Shown: positions 1 to 5,357 of the stretch, one piece after another
Position numbering within the stretch: position 1 is the stretch's first letter
Layout: every line of letters begins with the position of its first letter
Assembly: GCA_002482775.1 (NCBI GenBank)
Contig: DLGQ01000085.1
Location: forward strand, 14,240 to 19,596
Direction: 5' to 3'
DNA length: 5,357 nucleotides
Origin: Flavobacteriales bacterium UBA7690
GTDB taxonomy: Bacteria; Bacteroidota; Bacteroidia; Flavobacteriales_F; PHOS-HE28
Made by a program: the position numbers and the translations under genes
The notes under the pieces: generated by a model
The model's database searches: none
Seen by the model: only the letters and a program-made list of their open reading frames with translations
What the model was told of the DNA's origin: nothing

Positions 1-515
1 GATCCGGGTATGCGCGTAGGCCGGGCTGCTCGGACCGAACTACCATCGGCGCTCGAAGGCGGTGACCCCAATAGGTCCACCTTGTAGTAACCAGCGCTGG
101 CCTCTTCACTAGAATGGCTGAAAAGCGATCGGGTCGCAGATCCGTCGAACGCCATGCCACCGCTGCCTGCTACCGGTGTGATCAGCACATCACACAGATC
201 CGCCACCCCGGTCCCGCTGAGGTGCGTGTGGCTGAAGCCGTAGATCACACTATCGCTGTAGTGGTAGCCGCCGCAGCCGTCCCAATCCATGTAGCCATCG
301 GGGCGTGTGTCCGGGCTGAGTTGGACCAGACCATTCGGCACGCAGGCACCAGGGAAGGTGTGGCCGTGGCCGCCGGTGCCGATGAAGGGGTTCACGAGGT
401 CGCGTGCAAGGTTTAGCGTCTGTGCATTGGCCAAACAGGAGGTCAGCATGACGCAATAGAATGCTAGCTCACGCAGAGGCGCAGGGAACGCAGAGGCTGT
501 CATTATGATCTTCAT
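1..515 (-). CDS. GH92 family alpha-mannosidase, N-terminal part (3' end beyond left edge)
   Basis: The 171 visible codons encode an exported glycoside hydrolase of family GH92, calcium-dependent exo-alpha-mannosidases that trim mannose from N-glycans and other mannosides. Family hallmarks follow a signal peptide: VNPFIGTGGHGHTFPGA (about residues 41-57), VQLSPDTRPDGY (64-75), the GGYHYSD segment (82-88) and GFSHTHLSGTG (93-103), all typical of the GH92 N-terminal beta-sandwich domain. Starting at 515 gives a plausible signal peptide: K2, a hydrophobic stretch LAFYCVMLTSCLA, and cleavage after ANAQ near residue 32. The in-frame ATG at 449 leaves too little hydrophobic sequence. Codons 7-16 overlap a CTCTGCG-type repeat, so the signal N-terminus may be newly acquired. 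After GYYKVDL (142-148) the frame stays open but no longer resembles GH92, suggesting frame errors near the edge. It lies downstream of transporter, kinase and GxxExxY gene on the same strand. Family is nearly certain; start and last 25 residues are not. Confidence 0.85.
   Translation of the reverse strand, partial: MKIIMTASAFPAPLRELAFYCVMLTSCLANAQTLNLARDLVNPFIGTGGHGHTFPGACVPNGLVQLSPDTRPDGYMDWDGCGGYHYSDSVIYGFSHTHLSGTGVADLCDVLITPVAGSGGMAFDGSATRSLFSHSSEEASAGYYKVDLLGSPPSSADGSSVRAARPTRIPG
469..495 (-). repeat. CTCTGCG-type 27-base repeat, copy 1 (left arm of inverted pair)
   Basis: On the minus strand this stretch begins CTCTGCGTTCCCTGCGC and ends CTCTGCGTGA: three imperfect CTCTGCG units. It matches the copy at 973-999 at 25 of 27 positions when that copy is read on the plus strand, so the two are inverted and enclose the GxxExxY gene. 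This copy is translated in frame as codons 7-16 of the GH92 gene if that gene starts at 515. Similar CTCTGCG/CGCAGAG repeats are, from memory, frequent next to GxxExxY genes in environmental bacterial genomes. Confidence 0.8.
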
Positions 516-574
516 GGGACGTTAGAGTAGATCATCCCCATGGCCTAATGGTCGAGATGGTCATTTCACTTCGG

Positions 575-970
575 TCATTCCTTTAAGCCGTTAACGATAC
601 GGTGGTAACCTTCCTTCAAAGTTGGTTCACCAAAATTGATCAATAGACCTAGTGGAAGTCCAAGTAGGCGTAGATAGGTCTGGGTCTTCTTGAAATGAAC
701 CGGATGAAGTTGTTCCACGGACTTCAATTCCACCACGATGCAGTTCTCGACGAAAAGGTCGATCCGGAATGCCTCCCCGAAATCCTCTCCATCAATTACC
801 AAGGGCACGATGCGTTGGCGCTGCACAAGTAGACCGCGTTGGCTGAGCCGCTTGGCTAGTACCGCTTCATAAACCGACTCCAGGATCCCAGGGCCGATCT
901 CACGGTGGATCCTGATGGACTCATGCAAGATGATGCCCGTAATGTTGTTCAGTCGTTCCGGATCCAGCAT
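575..970 (-). CDS. GxxExxY protein (PD-(D/E)XK nuclease-like fold)
   Basis: A 131-residue cytosolic protein of the GxxExxY family, named for the motif seen here as G28-I-L-E31-S-V-Y34 within REIGPGILESVYEA. The family is classed with the PD-(D/E)XK nuclease superfamily, and the expected core is visible: E31, D71 in RIDLFVE, and E81-L-K83 in VVELKSVEQL, followed by QTYLRLLG (97-104) and a LLINFGEPTLKEG tail (109-121). Length is normal for the family and no residue of the core is missing. The biological role of the family is unsettled; nuclease activity is not established. I chose ATG 970 because MLDPERLNNITG begins the conserved domain; the frame stays open to 1087, but that 39-residue extension runs through a repeat and into the kinase gene. 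The gene lies 37 bases after the kinase stop, is flanked by inverted 27-base repeats, and has no obvious link to sugar metabolism, so it looks inserted into the operon. Confidence 0.9.
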   Translation of the reverse strand: MLDPERLNNITGIILHESIRIHREIGPGILESVYEAVLAKRLSQRGLLVQRQRIVPLVIDGEDFGEAFRIDLFVENCIVVELKSVEQLHPVHFKKTQTYLRLLGLPLGLLINFGEPTLKEGYHRIVNGLKE

Positions 971-972
971 TG

Positions 973-999
973 CTCTGCGTTCTCTGCGGCTCTGCGTGA
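973..999 (+). repeat. CTCTGCG-type 27-base repeat, copy 2 (right arm of inverted pair)
   Basis: Read on the plus strand, three CTCTGCG units start at 973, 982 and 990, and the copy ends in GTGA. It differs from copy 1 at two positions (TTC versus CCC context, GG versus GC before the third unit). Two bases separate it from the start codon of the GxxExxY gene, so on the transcript it would form the 5' leader. It fills most of the gap between that gene and the end of the kinase gene. No target-site duplication is visible outside the two copies. Confidence 0.8.
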
Positions 1000-1007
1000 A
1001 AATAAAC

Positions 1008-1916
1008 TCACCGTAGCGTGCCCAACGCAGCCGCGCCAAGCAGTGCCGCATCATCATCCGGCAGTGCGGAAACGGTAATGTCCACACGGCCTTGGTAGAT
1101 GTTCAGCAGCGCCTCGTTGAAGCGTTTCTTCAGCGGGGCCAACAGCAGATCCCCGCTGCGCACGATTCCACCGAAGAGCACCACGCGGCGCGGTCCGGTG
1201 ATCGCCACGGCATTGGCCAGGCCGACCGCCAACCACCGCACGGTCTCCTTAAAAGTTCGCATCGCGGCTTGGTCGCCACGTTGTGCTGCATCGGCGATGC
1301 ATTTCACACCTTCTTCCTTGAGGACCTCGAGGCCATCGGCCAGTTCGGCGTAGGTCTGCCGCATGCCACGGATGCTCACGTATGTTTCCAAACAGCCTTT
1401 GCGCCCGCAGGTACACGCACGGCCATCCACCACGATGGTCATGTGGCCCAGCTCACCCGCGTTGCCAGCGCTTCCGAGCACGAGTTGGCCGTTCACGATG
1501 AATCCACTGCCTACGCCCGTTCCGATGGTCACCACCAGCAGGTCATCAAAACCTTGGCCTGCACCGTAGCGCCATTCGCCTAATGCAGCCGCGTTCGCAT
1601 CATTACCAAGCACCGATTGCACACCTAACCTGTCCCGCATCATGCGCGCCAGCGGCACATCATGTTTCCAAGGAAGGTTGGGCGCCATCTCGATGATGCC
1701 CGTGAACTGGTTGGCGTTCGGCGCACCGATCCCCACCGCCTTGATCGTGCCGCCTTGTTCCTTCAGCAGACTATTCACCGCGACGGCCAGTGCATCAGCG
1801 AAGGCCTTGTCATCGGCATGGCCGGTGGTAGGGATCCGCGTTTGCCGCAGTACACGGCCATCCTGGACCAACCCGATCTTGCTGGTGGTGCCACCGATAT
1901 CGATGCCTGCGATCAT
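1008..1916 (-). CDS. ROK family sugar kinase (glucokinase-like)
   Basis: A 302-residue ROK-family protein, a cytosolic ATP-dependent kinase for hexoses such as glucose, mannose, fructose or N-acetylated sugars. The phosphate-binding loop DIGGTTSK is at residues 6-13. The catalytic Asp is D106 in GNDANAAALGEW. A second nucleotide-binding segment, VTIGTGVGSGFI, is at 129-140. The ROK zinc site is complete: H158 in GELGHMTI and C168-x-C170-G-x-x-G-C175-L-E177. There is no N-terminal helix-turn-helix, so it is an enzyme rather than a NagC/XylR-type repressor. Length is usual for the family. ATG 1916 starts right at MIAGIDIGGTT; a longer frame from 1973 would lie inside the transporter gene. The start overlaps the transporter stop as ATGA, implying translational coupling. 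Import and phosphorylation of the same sugar is the natural reading; with a GH92 gene downstream, mannose or glucose is plausible, but specificity cannot be read from the sequence. Confidence 0.92.
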   Translation of the reverse strand: MIAGIDIGGTTSKIGLVQDGRVLRQTRIPTTGHADDKAFADALAVAVNSLLKEQGGTIKAVGIGAPNANQFTGIIEMAPNLPWKHDVPLARMMRDRLGVQSVLGNDANAAALGEWRYGAGQGFDDLLVVTIGTGVGSGFIVNGQLVLGSAGNAGELGHMTIVVDGRACTCGRKGCLETYVSIRGMRQTYAELADGLEVLKEEGVKCIADAAQRGDQAAMRTFKETVRWLAVGLANAVAITGPRRVVLFGGIVRSGDLLLAPLKKRFNEALLNIYQGRVDITVSALPDDDAALLGAAALGTLR

Positions 1917-3328
1917 GCGTTGTTGCGTAAGGTGGATCCGCGCAGGCCGTACCAGACGAGGTAGGCATAGCAAAGGACCGGAAGAAGGAAGCTCAATTTC
2001 ATGCTGAAAACCTCGGGGAGATCCGCACCCTTCAATGCATCGATCATCAAGCCTTGGGCGATGGGGATCAATGCGCCACCGAGGATCATCATGATCAGCA
2101 GGCTGGATCCCTGCGCTGTGTCTTGGCCAAGGTCATCAATGGAAAGGGTGAAGATGTTGCTCCAGAGAATGGAGTTGAACAAGCCGATAGCGATGATGGA
2201 CCAGAGGGCCACCGGACCGTTCCCGGCCATAACGCCGCCCAGCAATACCATTGCCACCAAGGCGAACAACCCCATGGCCCGGCCCGCATCACCACGCGCG
2301 AGAAGCGCCACCGCGATGTTGGCGAGGATCAGCAACGCCATGGGCCAGAAGTCCACGATGGATACAGGCCCCGTCGCGTTCAATAACACCAACAAAGCGA
2401 ACATCGCAGCGCCGATCGTCAACATGGAACCGAGTTTCCGATCGAACGGCATGGTCTTGTTCAGCGCCACAGCTCCGAGGAAACGGCCCGTCATGGCACC
2501 GCCCCAGTAGAGGCTCAGGTAGTGCTTCGCCACATCTTCGTTCATCCCCATCACGCCATCCAACCCGAGGAAACCGATGATCAGACTACCGACCGCCACC
2601 TCGGCACCCACGTAGCAGAAGATCGCCACCATCCCCCAGCGCAACTGTGGATGCCGGAGTGCATCGCTCCTTTCCACCCGCGCGGCCCGCGCTGGTTCTG
2701 GAAGTCGGGTGGCACGCACCACCAACGCGATCAACACCAACAACACCGCCAGTCCCGCATAGGGTACACGCACCGCCGCGGAAGCATCAACGTGATCGAA
2801 GATGAGCCAACCACCGATCAACGGGGCCAACGTGGTGCCCAAGGAATTGAACGCCTGCGCCAAGTTCAAGCGGCTGCTGGCATCTTCTGGTGTACCGATG
2901 ATCGCCACGAACGGATTGGCCGCGATCTGCAGCAGGGTGAAGCCAAGACCGAGAACGAACAGGGCCACCAAGTGGGCGGCATAACTGTGCATGTAGCTTG
3001 CCGGTGCGAAGAGCGCGCAGCCCAATGCCGAAAGCCCCAGACCGAGCAACAGACCACGTTTGTAGCCGATGCGCTCGATGGGATCACCTGAAGAAATGGA
3101 GATGACATAGTAGATGAGCGAACCGATGAAGTAAGCGCCGAAGAAACAGAACTGCACCAGCAGGCTCTGGCCGTAGGAGAGTTGGAAGAGTTCCTTCCAG
3201 TGCGGCACCAGCACATCGTTGAGCACGGTGATGAACCCCCAGAGGAAGAACAGGGAAGTGAGCACCGCAAGTGCGCTCCCGGAATTCGAATTGCGTTGTA
3301 CCGGGACTGATGGTGGTGCGCCTTGCAT
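1913..3328 (-). CDS. Sugar:H+ symporter, MFS, FHS (FucP/GluP) family
   Basis: A 471-residue inner-membrane transporter of the fucose/glucose-galactose H+ symporter family within the MFS. Family signatures are LTSLFFLWGFITVLNDVLVPH (23-43) in the first helix, QFCFFGAYFIGS (59-70), LLQIAANPFVAIIG (132-145), RLNLAQAFNSLGTTLAPLIGG (153-173) and, in the C-terminal half, FNSILWSNIFTLSIDDLG with QGSSLLIMMILGGALIP (384-422). About twelve hydrophobic segments are visible, with a polar linker near 205-230 between halves. The LLQxAANP form carries Gln where E. coli FucP, as I recall it, has Glu, so it resembles the GluP-like branch (glucose, galactose, mannose) more than a true fucose carrier. I prefer ATG 3328; an in-frame GTG at 3334 would add two residues. 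First gene of a minus-strand operon, overlapping the kinase start by four bases. It diverges from the glycosylasparaginase with a very short shared upstream region. Confidence 0.92.
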   Translation of the reverse strand: MQGAPPSVPVQRNSNSGSALAVLTSLFFLWGFITVLNDVLVPHWKELFQLSYGQSLLVQFCFFGAYFIGSLIYYVISISSGDPIERIGYKRGLLLGLGLSALGCALFAPASYMHSYAAHLVALFVLGLGFTLLQIAANPFVAIIGTPEDASSRLNLAQAFNSLGTTLAPLIGGWLIFDHVDASAAVRVPYAGLAVLLVLIALVVRATRLPEPARAARVERSDALRHPQLRWGMVAIFCYVGAEVAVGSLIIGFLGLDGVMGMNEDVAKHYLSLYWGGAMTGRFLGAVALNKTMPFDRKLGSMLTIGAAMFALLVLLNATGPVSIVDFWPMALLILANIAVALLARGDAGRAMGLFALVAMVLLGGVMAGNGPVALWSIIAIGLFNSILWSNIFTLSIDDLGQDTAQGSSLLIMMILGGALIPIAQGLMIDALKGADLPEVFSMKLSFLLPVLCYAYLVWYGLRGSTLRNNA

Positions 3329-3336
3329 GTTCACAA

Positions 3337-3344
3337 CAAATATG
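3337..3344 (-). promoter_or_regulatory. Possible -7 element for the transporter-kinase operon
   Basis: On the minus strand CATATTTG matches seven of eight positions of the Bacteroidota -7 box TAnnTTTG (C for the first T). It ends eight bases before ATG 3328, which would give an almost leaderless transcript, as seen for the promoter at 4373-4402. I see no TTG at the expected -33 distance, so this is only a candidate. Confidence 0.25.
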
Positions 3345-3349
3345 GTCGT

Positions 3350-3357
3350 TAGCTTTC
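3350..3357 (+). promoter_or_regulatory. Possible -7 element for the glycosylasparaginase gene
   Basis: TAGCTTTC matches seven of eight positions of TAnnTTTG (last base C for G) and lies 12 bases before ATG 3370. The nearest upstream TTG (3323-3325) is 24 bases away, longer than the usual spacing of about 19-21, and lies inside the divergent transporter coding region. Weak candidate. Confidence 0.28.
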
Positions 3358-3369
3358 GGAACCACCATC

Positions 3370-4368
3370 ATGCAGGATCGCCGCCATTTCATCAAGGTAG
3401 GACTCGTAGGTACCGCAGCCTTCGCCACAGGATGCACTTCTGAGCCCGCGCAAGAGGCCATTCCGGCAACTCTTCCGACGGGATCGACCGTGCAAGGTCC
3501 ACTGGTGCTGAGCACCTGGATCCACGGGAAACCGGCCAATGCCAAAGCTTGGGAAGTGCTCTCCGGCGGTGGGAATGTCCTGGATGCCGTTGAACAAGGT
3601 GTTGCGGTGGTAGAGAGCGACTTCACCAACCGTAGCGTAGGCCTGGGTGGCCTGCCAGATCGCGACGGACACGTCACGCTGGACGCCTGCATCCAAGACC
3701 ACGACGGCCGCGCAGGAGCCGTGGCCTTCGTGCAACGCTATGAGCACCCGGTCAGCATCGCACGGGCCGTGATGGAGCGCACACCACATGTCCTGCTCGT
3801 AGGTGCCGGTGCCGAACGCTGGGCCAGTGAGAACGGGTTCAGCCCCCGCCACGTGGAGGTTCCCGAAGTGAGGGCCAAGTGGCAGGAATGGCTGAAGAAG
3901 GGTGAATACAAGCCTGTGGCGAACATCGAGAACCACGATACCATCGGCATGATCGCGATGGACGCGCAGGGTCGCTTAGCCGGATCCTGCACCACCAGCG
4001 GCATGGCGTATAAAGTGCATGGGCGGGTAGGGGACAGCCCCATCATCGGTGCCGGACTTTTCGTGGACGGTGAAGCCGGTGCTGCCTGCGCCACCGGTGT
4101 GGGCGAACTGGTGATCCGCACCGCAGGAAGCCATACGGTGGTGGAACTGATGCGCCAAGGAATGGAACCAACGGCGGCATGCAAGGAGGCTGTCCGCCGG
4201 ATCATCAAGCAGAACCGGGAAATGAAAGATGCCCAGGTGGGTTTCCTGGCCATCCGGAAGGACGGCGCTTACGGTGCTTGGAGCGTCTACAGAGGCTTCG
4301 ACTTCGCCCTGCGCACCCCTGACCGGGATGAACTGGTGGATGCCGGGTACGATCGGGAATGGCCCTAG
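3370..4368 (+). CDS. N4-(beta-N-acetylglucosaminyl)-L-asparaginase (glycosylasparaginase)
   Basis: A 332-residue Ntn-hydrolase that splits the GlcNAc-Asn bond of Asn-linked glycan remnants. The precursor self-cleaves to alpha and beta chains before the nucleophile: NHD190-T191-IGM shows the site. With a constant offset of 39, all active-site residues I recall for the Elizabethkingia (Flavobacterium) meningosepticum enzyme are present: W50, D190, T191, T209, R219, D222, T242 and G243. Other family signatures are GGLPDRDGHVTLDACI (93-108) and RTPHVLLVGAGA (137-148). The N-terminus MQDRRHFIKVGLVGTAAFATGC carries a twin-arginine motif (RRHFIK) and a lipobox ending at C22, so the enzyme is probably exported folded and lipid-anchored. 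The start at 3370 is fixed by this signal; the frame is open further upstream, but those residues lack any such feature. Divergent from the transporter-kinase operon, which with GH92 suggests glycoprotein glycan salvage. Function is nearly certain; localisation is inferred. Confidence 0.95.
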   Translation: MQDRRHFIKVGLVGTAAFATGCTSEPAQEAIPATLPTGSTVQGPLVLSTWIHGKPANAKAWEVLSGGGNVLDAVEQGVAVVESDFTNRSVGLGGLPDRDGHVTLDACIQDHDGRAGAVAFVQRYEHPVSIARAVMERTPHVLLVGAGAERWASENGFSPRHVEVPEVRAKWQEWLKKGEYKPVANIENHDTIGMIAMDAQGRLAGSCTTSGMAYKVHGRVGDSPIIGAGLFVDGEAGAACATGVGELVIRTAGSHTVVELMRQGMEPTAACKEAVRRIIKQNREMKDAQVGFLAIRKDGAYGAWSVYRGFDFALRTPDRDELVDAGYDREWP

Positions 4369-4372
4369 GATC

Positions 4373-4402
4373 TTGCTTTCTTCGTTGGGGATCGTATCTT
4401 TG
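4373..4402 (+). promoter_or_regulatory. Bacteroidota-type promoter of the small secreted protein gene
   Basis: TATCTTTG at 4395-4402 is a perfect TAnnTTTG box, with TTG at 4373-4375 upstream and a 19-base spacer, which fits the -33/-7 architecture of the Bacteroidota primary sigma factor. The ATG at 4408 is only five bases beyond the box, so the transcript would be leaderless or nearly so. It begins five bases after the stop of the preceding gene, suggesting the downstream gene is transcribed on its own. Confidence 0.6.
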
Positions 4403-4407
4403 ACTTG

Positions 4408-4755
4408 ATGACGCTCCGTCACACACTCGTTCTCGCGGCCTTTTCCACGGTGCTCGGCACCACTTCGGCCATGGCCCCAAGCCATCCGGATGAAAAGTCC
4501 AAAGCCTCCGTTTCCGTGAACTGCTCGCGTGGTTCAGGCCTTATCCAAGTGAACATCCTCAATCACCGCAAGATCGGCAACGTGCATCTGGTGGTGAAGG
4601 ATGCCAACGGGAGAACGGTCTATGTGGAAGAAGGCAAGGCGATGACCGAAGAACTGGTCCGCCGGTTCGATAAGGGCATGCTTCCCAAGGGCGCTGCCAC
4701 CGTTACGGTTGAAGCACGTGATTTCACCATCACGCAGCCCTTCACCGTTCAATAG
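4408..4755 (+). CDS. Small secreted beta-rich protein, function unknown
   Basis: A 115-residue exported protein. The signal peptide is clear: MTLRH, a hydrophobic core TLVLAAFSTVLG, and small residues TTSAMA with likely cleavage after A21 or A23. The mature part of about 90 residues alternates short beta-type strands: ASVSVNCS, GLIQVNILN, VHLVVKDANGRTVYVEE (59-75), a LVRRFDKGMLPKGAATVTVEA stretch (83-103) and FTITQPFTVQ to the end. The pattern 'VVKDANGRTVY ... LPKG..TVTVE ... F.I' recalls small Bacteroidota beta-sandwich proteins and type IX secretion C-terminal domains, but I cannot assign a family. No cysteine pair and no catalytic motif are visible; one Cys remains (C39). I chose ATG 4408; TTG 4405 would only add one residue. 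It has its own promoter, so a shared role with the glycosylasparaginase upstream is not required. It ends five bases from a convergent gene. Confidence 0.8.
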   Translation: MTLRHTLVLAAFSTVLGTTSAMAPSHPDEKSKASVSVNCSRGSGLIQVNILNHRKIGNVHLVVKDANGRTVYVEEGKAMTEELVRRFDKGMLPKGAATVTVEARDFTITQPFTVQ

Positions 4756-4760
4756 TCCAC

Positions 4761-5357
4761 TTACCAGCCAGCCGCTACCAAGCCCAGGATCCCGGGATCT
4801 TCGGCCATGCTGCGGCTCGCCGTTCTCTGCTTATCCGCAAGCATCTTCTTCCGCGGGGTCTTGCTGGCCACCTCCAACGAGACCGCACCTACAGCGTTCG
4901 TCACGCTCTGGTTCCGGGCAAGCTCATCATGCGTTACCACATGCGAGAATGAGTCGTTGGTAGGCGCTGGTGAGGTGGCTTCTACGGAGCTGCCGTCCTT
5001 CACTTCCGCAGCGGCTAGGTCCTCCTCCATGGGCACATATTTCACCGCATCGAAGTAAGGTTGCGCTGCGTCCGATGTTGCCGTTGCGCTGGTCGCAGTT
5101 CGTGGCTGATCGGTGTTCACGGTCTCGTTGCTGTATTCCCGGGTGACCACGACCGGCGGAAGTTCCTCGATCAGAACCGGAGTGCCATCGGATCCGGTGG
5201 TCGCAGCCTTTTCCGCATTGCTGGGCGTAGAAGCTTGGACTTCCTGCTCCACGTGCTTCACCTCGGCCACGGTAGCGCTTTCATTCAGGCTATCGAACTG
5301 ACGCACCGCCACCACACCGGCCACGATCAACAGCGCTAGTGATCCGAAGGCCAAGGC
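4761..5357 (-). CDS. Membrane-anchored protein of unknown function, C-terminal part (5' end beyond right edge)
   Basis: The visible 198 residues are the C-terminal portion of a larger protein; the frame is open through the right edge and the true start lies outside. A hydrophobic segment ALAFGSLALLIVAGVVAV (residues 1-18 of the fragment) looks like a membrane span, followed by RQFDSLNE and then about 175 polar, Ala/Ser/Thr/Glu-rich, probably disordered residues with few recognisable elements (EELPPVVVTREYSNETV at about 63-79, PYFDAVKYVPMEEDLA at about 98-113, a basic TPRKK patch at about 166-170, and a hydrophobic end GILGLVAAGW). This layout would fit an anti-sigma factor or similar single-span envelope protein, whose diagnostic cytoplasmic domain would be in the missing part; that is a guess. 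There is no obvious relation to the sugar genes. It is convergent with the small secreted protein gene, with a five-base gap and no visible terminator hairpin. Confidence 0.75.
   Translation of the reverse strand, partial: ALAFGSLALLIVAGVVAVRQFDSLNESATVAEVKHVEQEVQASTPSNAEKAATTGSDGTPVLIEELPPVVVTREYSNETVNTDQPRTATSATATSDAAQPYFDAVKYVPMEEDLAAAEVKDGSSVEATSPAPTNDSFSHVVTHDELARNQSVTNAVGAVSLEVASKTPRKKMLADKQRTASRSMAEDPGILGLVAAGW

Noticed and set aside
114..416. Plus-strand open frame opposite the GH92 gene
   Set aside because: It has Ala/Val-rich antisense composition with no domain, and lies opposite a well-supported coding region.
250..456. Arg/Pro/His-rich minus-strand open frame
   Set aside because: It is an off-frame shadow of the GH92 gene; the GH92 frame on the same strand carries the conserved family motifs.
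469..999. CTCTGCG repeats as a CRISPR array
   Set aside because: Only two copies exist, inverted and about 480 bases apart with a gene between them; there are no regular spacers and no cas genes.
460..1010. Target-site duplication flanking the inverted repeats
   Set aside because: The bases just outside the two copies (GAATGCTAGC on the left, AAATAAACTC on the right) share no direct repeat.
971..1087. 39-residue N-terminal extension of the GxxExxY protein
   Set aside because: It translates the CTCTGCG repeat and the end of the kinase gene in another frame; the conserved domain begins at the ATG at 970.
1917..1973. 19-residue N-terminal extension of the ROK kinase
   Set aside because: It lies within the transporter coding region and precedes the conserved MIAGIDIGGTT start, which has the typical ATGA overlap.
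3271..3369. 33-residue upstream extension of the glycosylasparaginase
   Set aside because: It would overlap the divergent transporter gene and hide the Tat/lipoprotein signal that begins at 3370.
4756..4760. Bidirectional terminator between the convergent genes
   Set aside because: The gap is five bases, and I could find no GC-rich stem with a T-run around it by eye.

Overview
The window looks like a piece of chromosome from a GC-rich Bacteroidota bacterium, most likely Flavobacteriales-like. Three things point there: a perfect Bacteroidota -7 promoter element (TAnnTTTG) in front of one gene, no Shine-Dalgarno-type spacing in front of the genes, and gene families typical of the phylum (GH92 glycosidase, FucP/GluP-type sugar transporter, exported glycosylasparaginase, small secreted beta-rich protein). 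The lineage is an inference. Both edges cut through genes, and there is no RNA gene, CRISPR array, IS transposase or origin.

Layout. A minus-strand run, read right to left, starts at 3328 with an FHS-family sugar/H+ symporter. Its stop overlaps the start of a ROK-family sugar kinase (ATGA overlap). Next comes a small GxxExxY protein (575-970), and then the N-terminal part of a GH92 alpha-mannosidase that runs off the left edge. Divergent from the transporter, with only 41 bases between start codons, lies a plus-strand glycosylasparaginase (3370-4368) with a Tat/lipoprotein signal. It is followed by a small secreted protein of unknown function (4408-4755) behind the clearest promoter of the window. 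A 5'-truncated membrane-anchored gene (4761-5357, minus) converges on it with a 5-base gap.

How the genes fit together. GH92 enzymes release mannose from alpha-mannosides such as high-mannose N-glycans. Glycosylasparaginase cleaves the GlcNAc-Asn link left once the glycan and peptide are trimmed. The symporter and ROK kinase would import and phosphorylate the freed hexose. Together they read as a compact N-glycan or glycoprotein salvage locus. Sugar specificity cannot be read from the sequence.

Most unusual point. The GxxExxY gene sits between kinase and mannosidase and is bracketed by two 27-base copies of a CTCTGCG-rich repeat (25/27 identical) in inverted orientation. One copy ends two bases before the GxxExxY start codon. 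The other lies inside the apparent signal-peptide codons of the GH92 gene. This resembles a small mobile or domesticated cassette inserted into the sugar operon. The first ~70 bases of the window do not read as expected for GH92 and may contain frame errors or decay.
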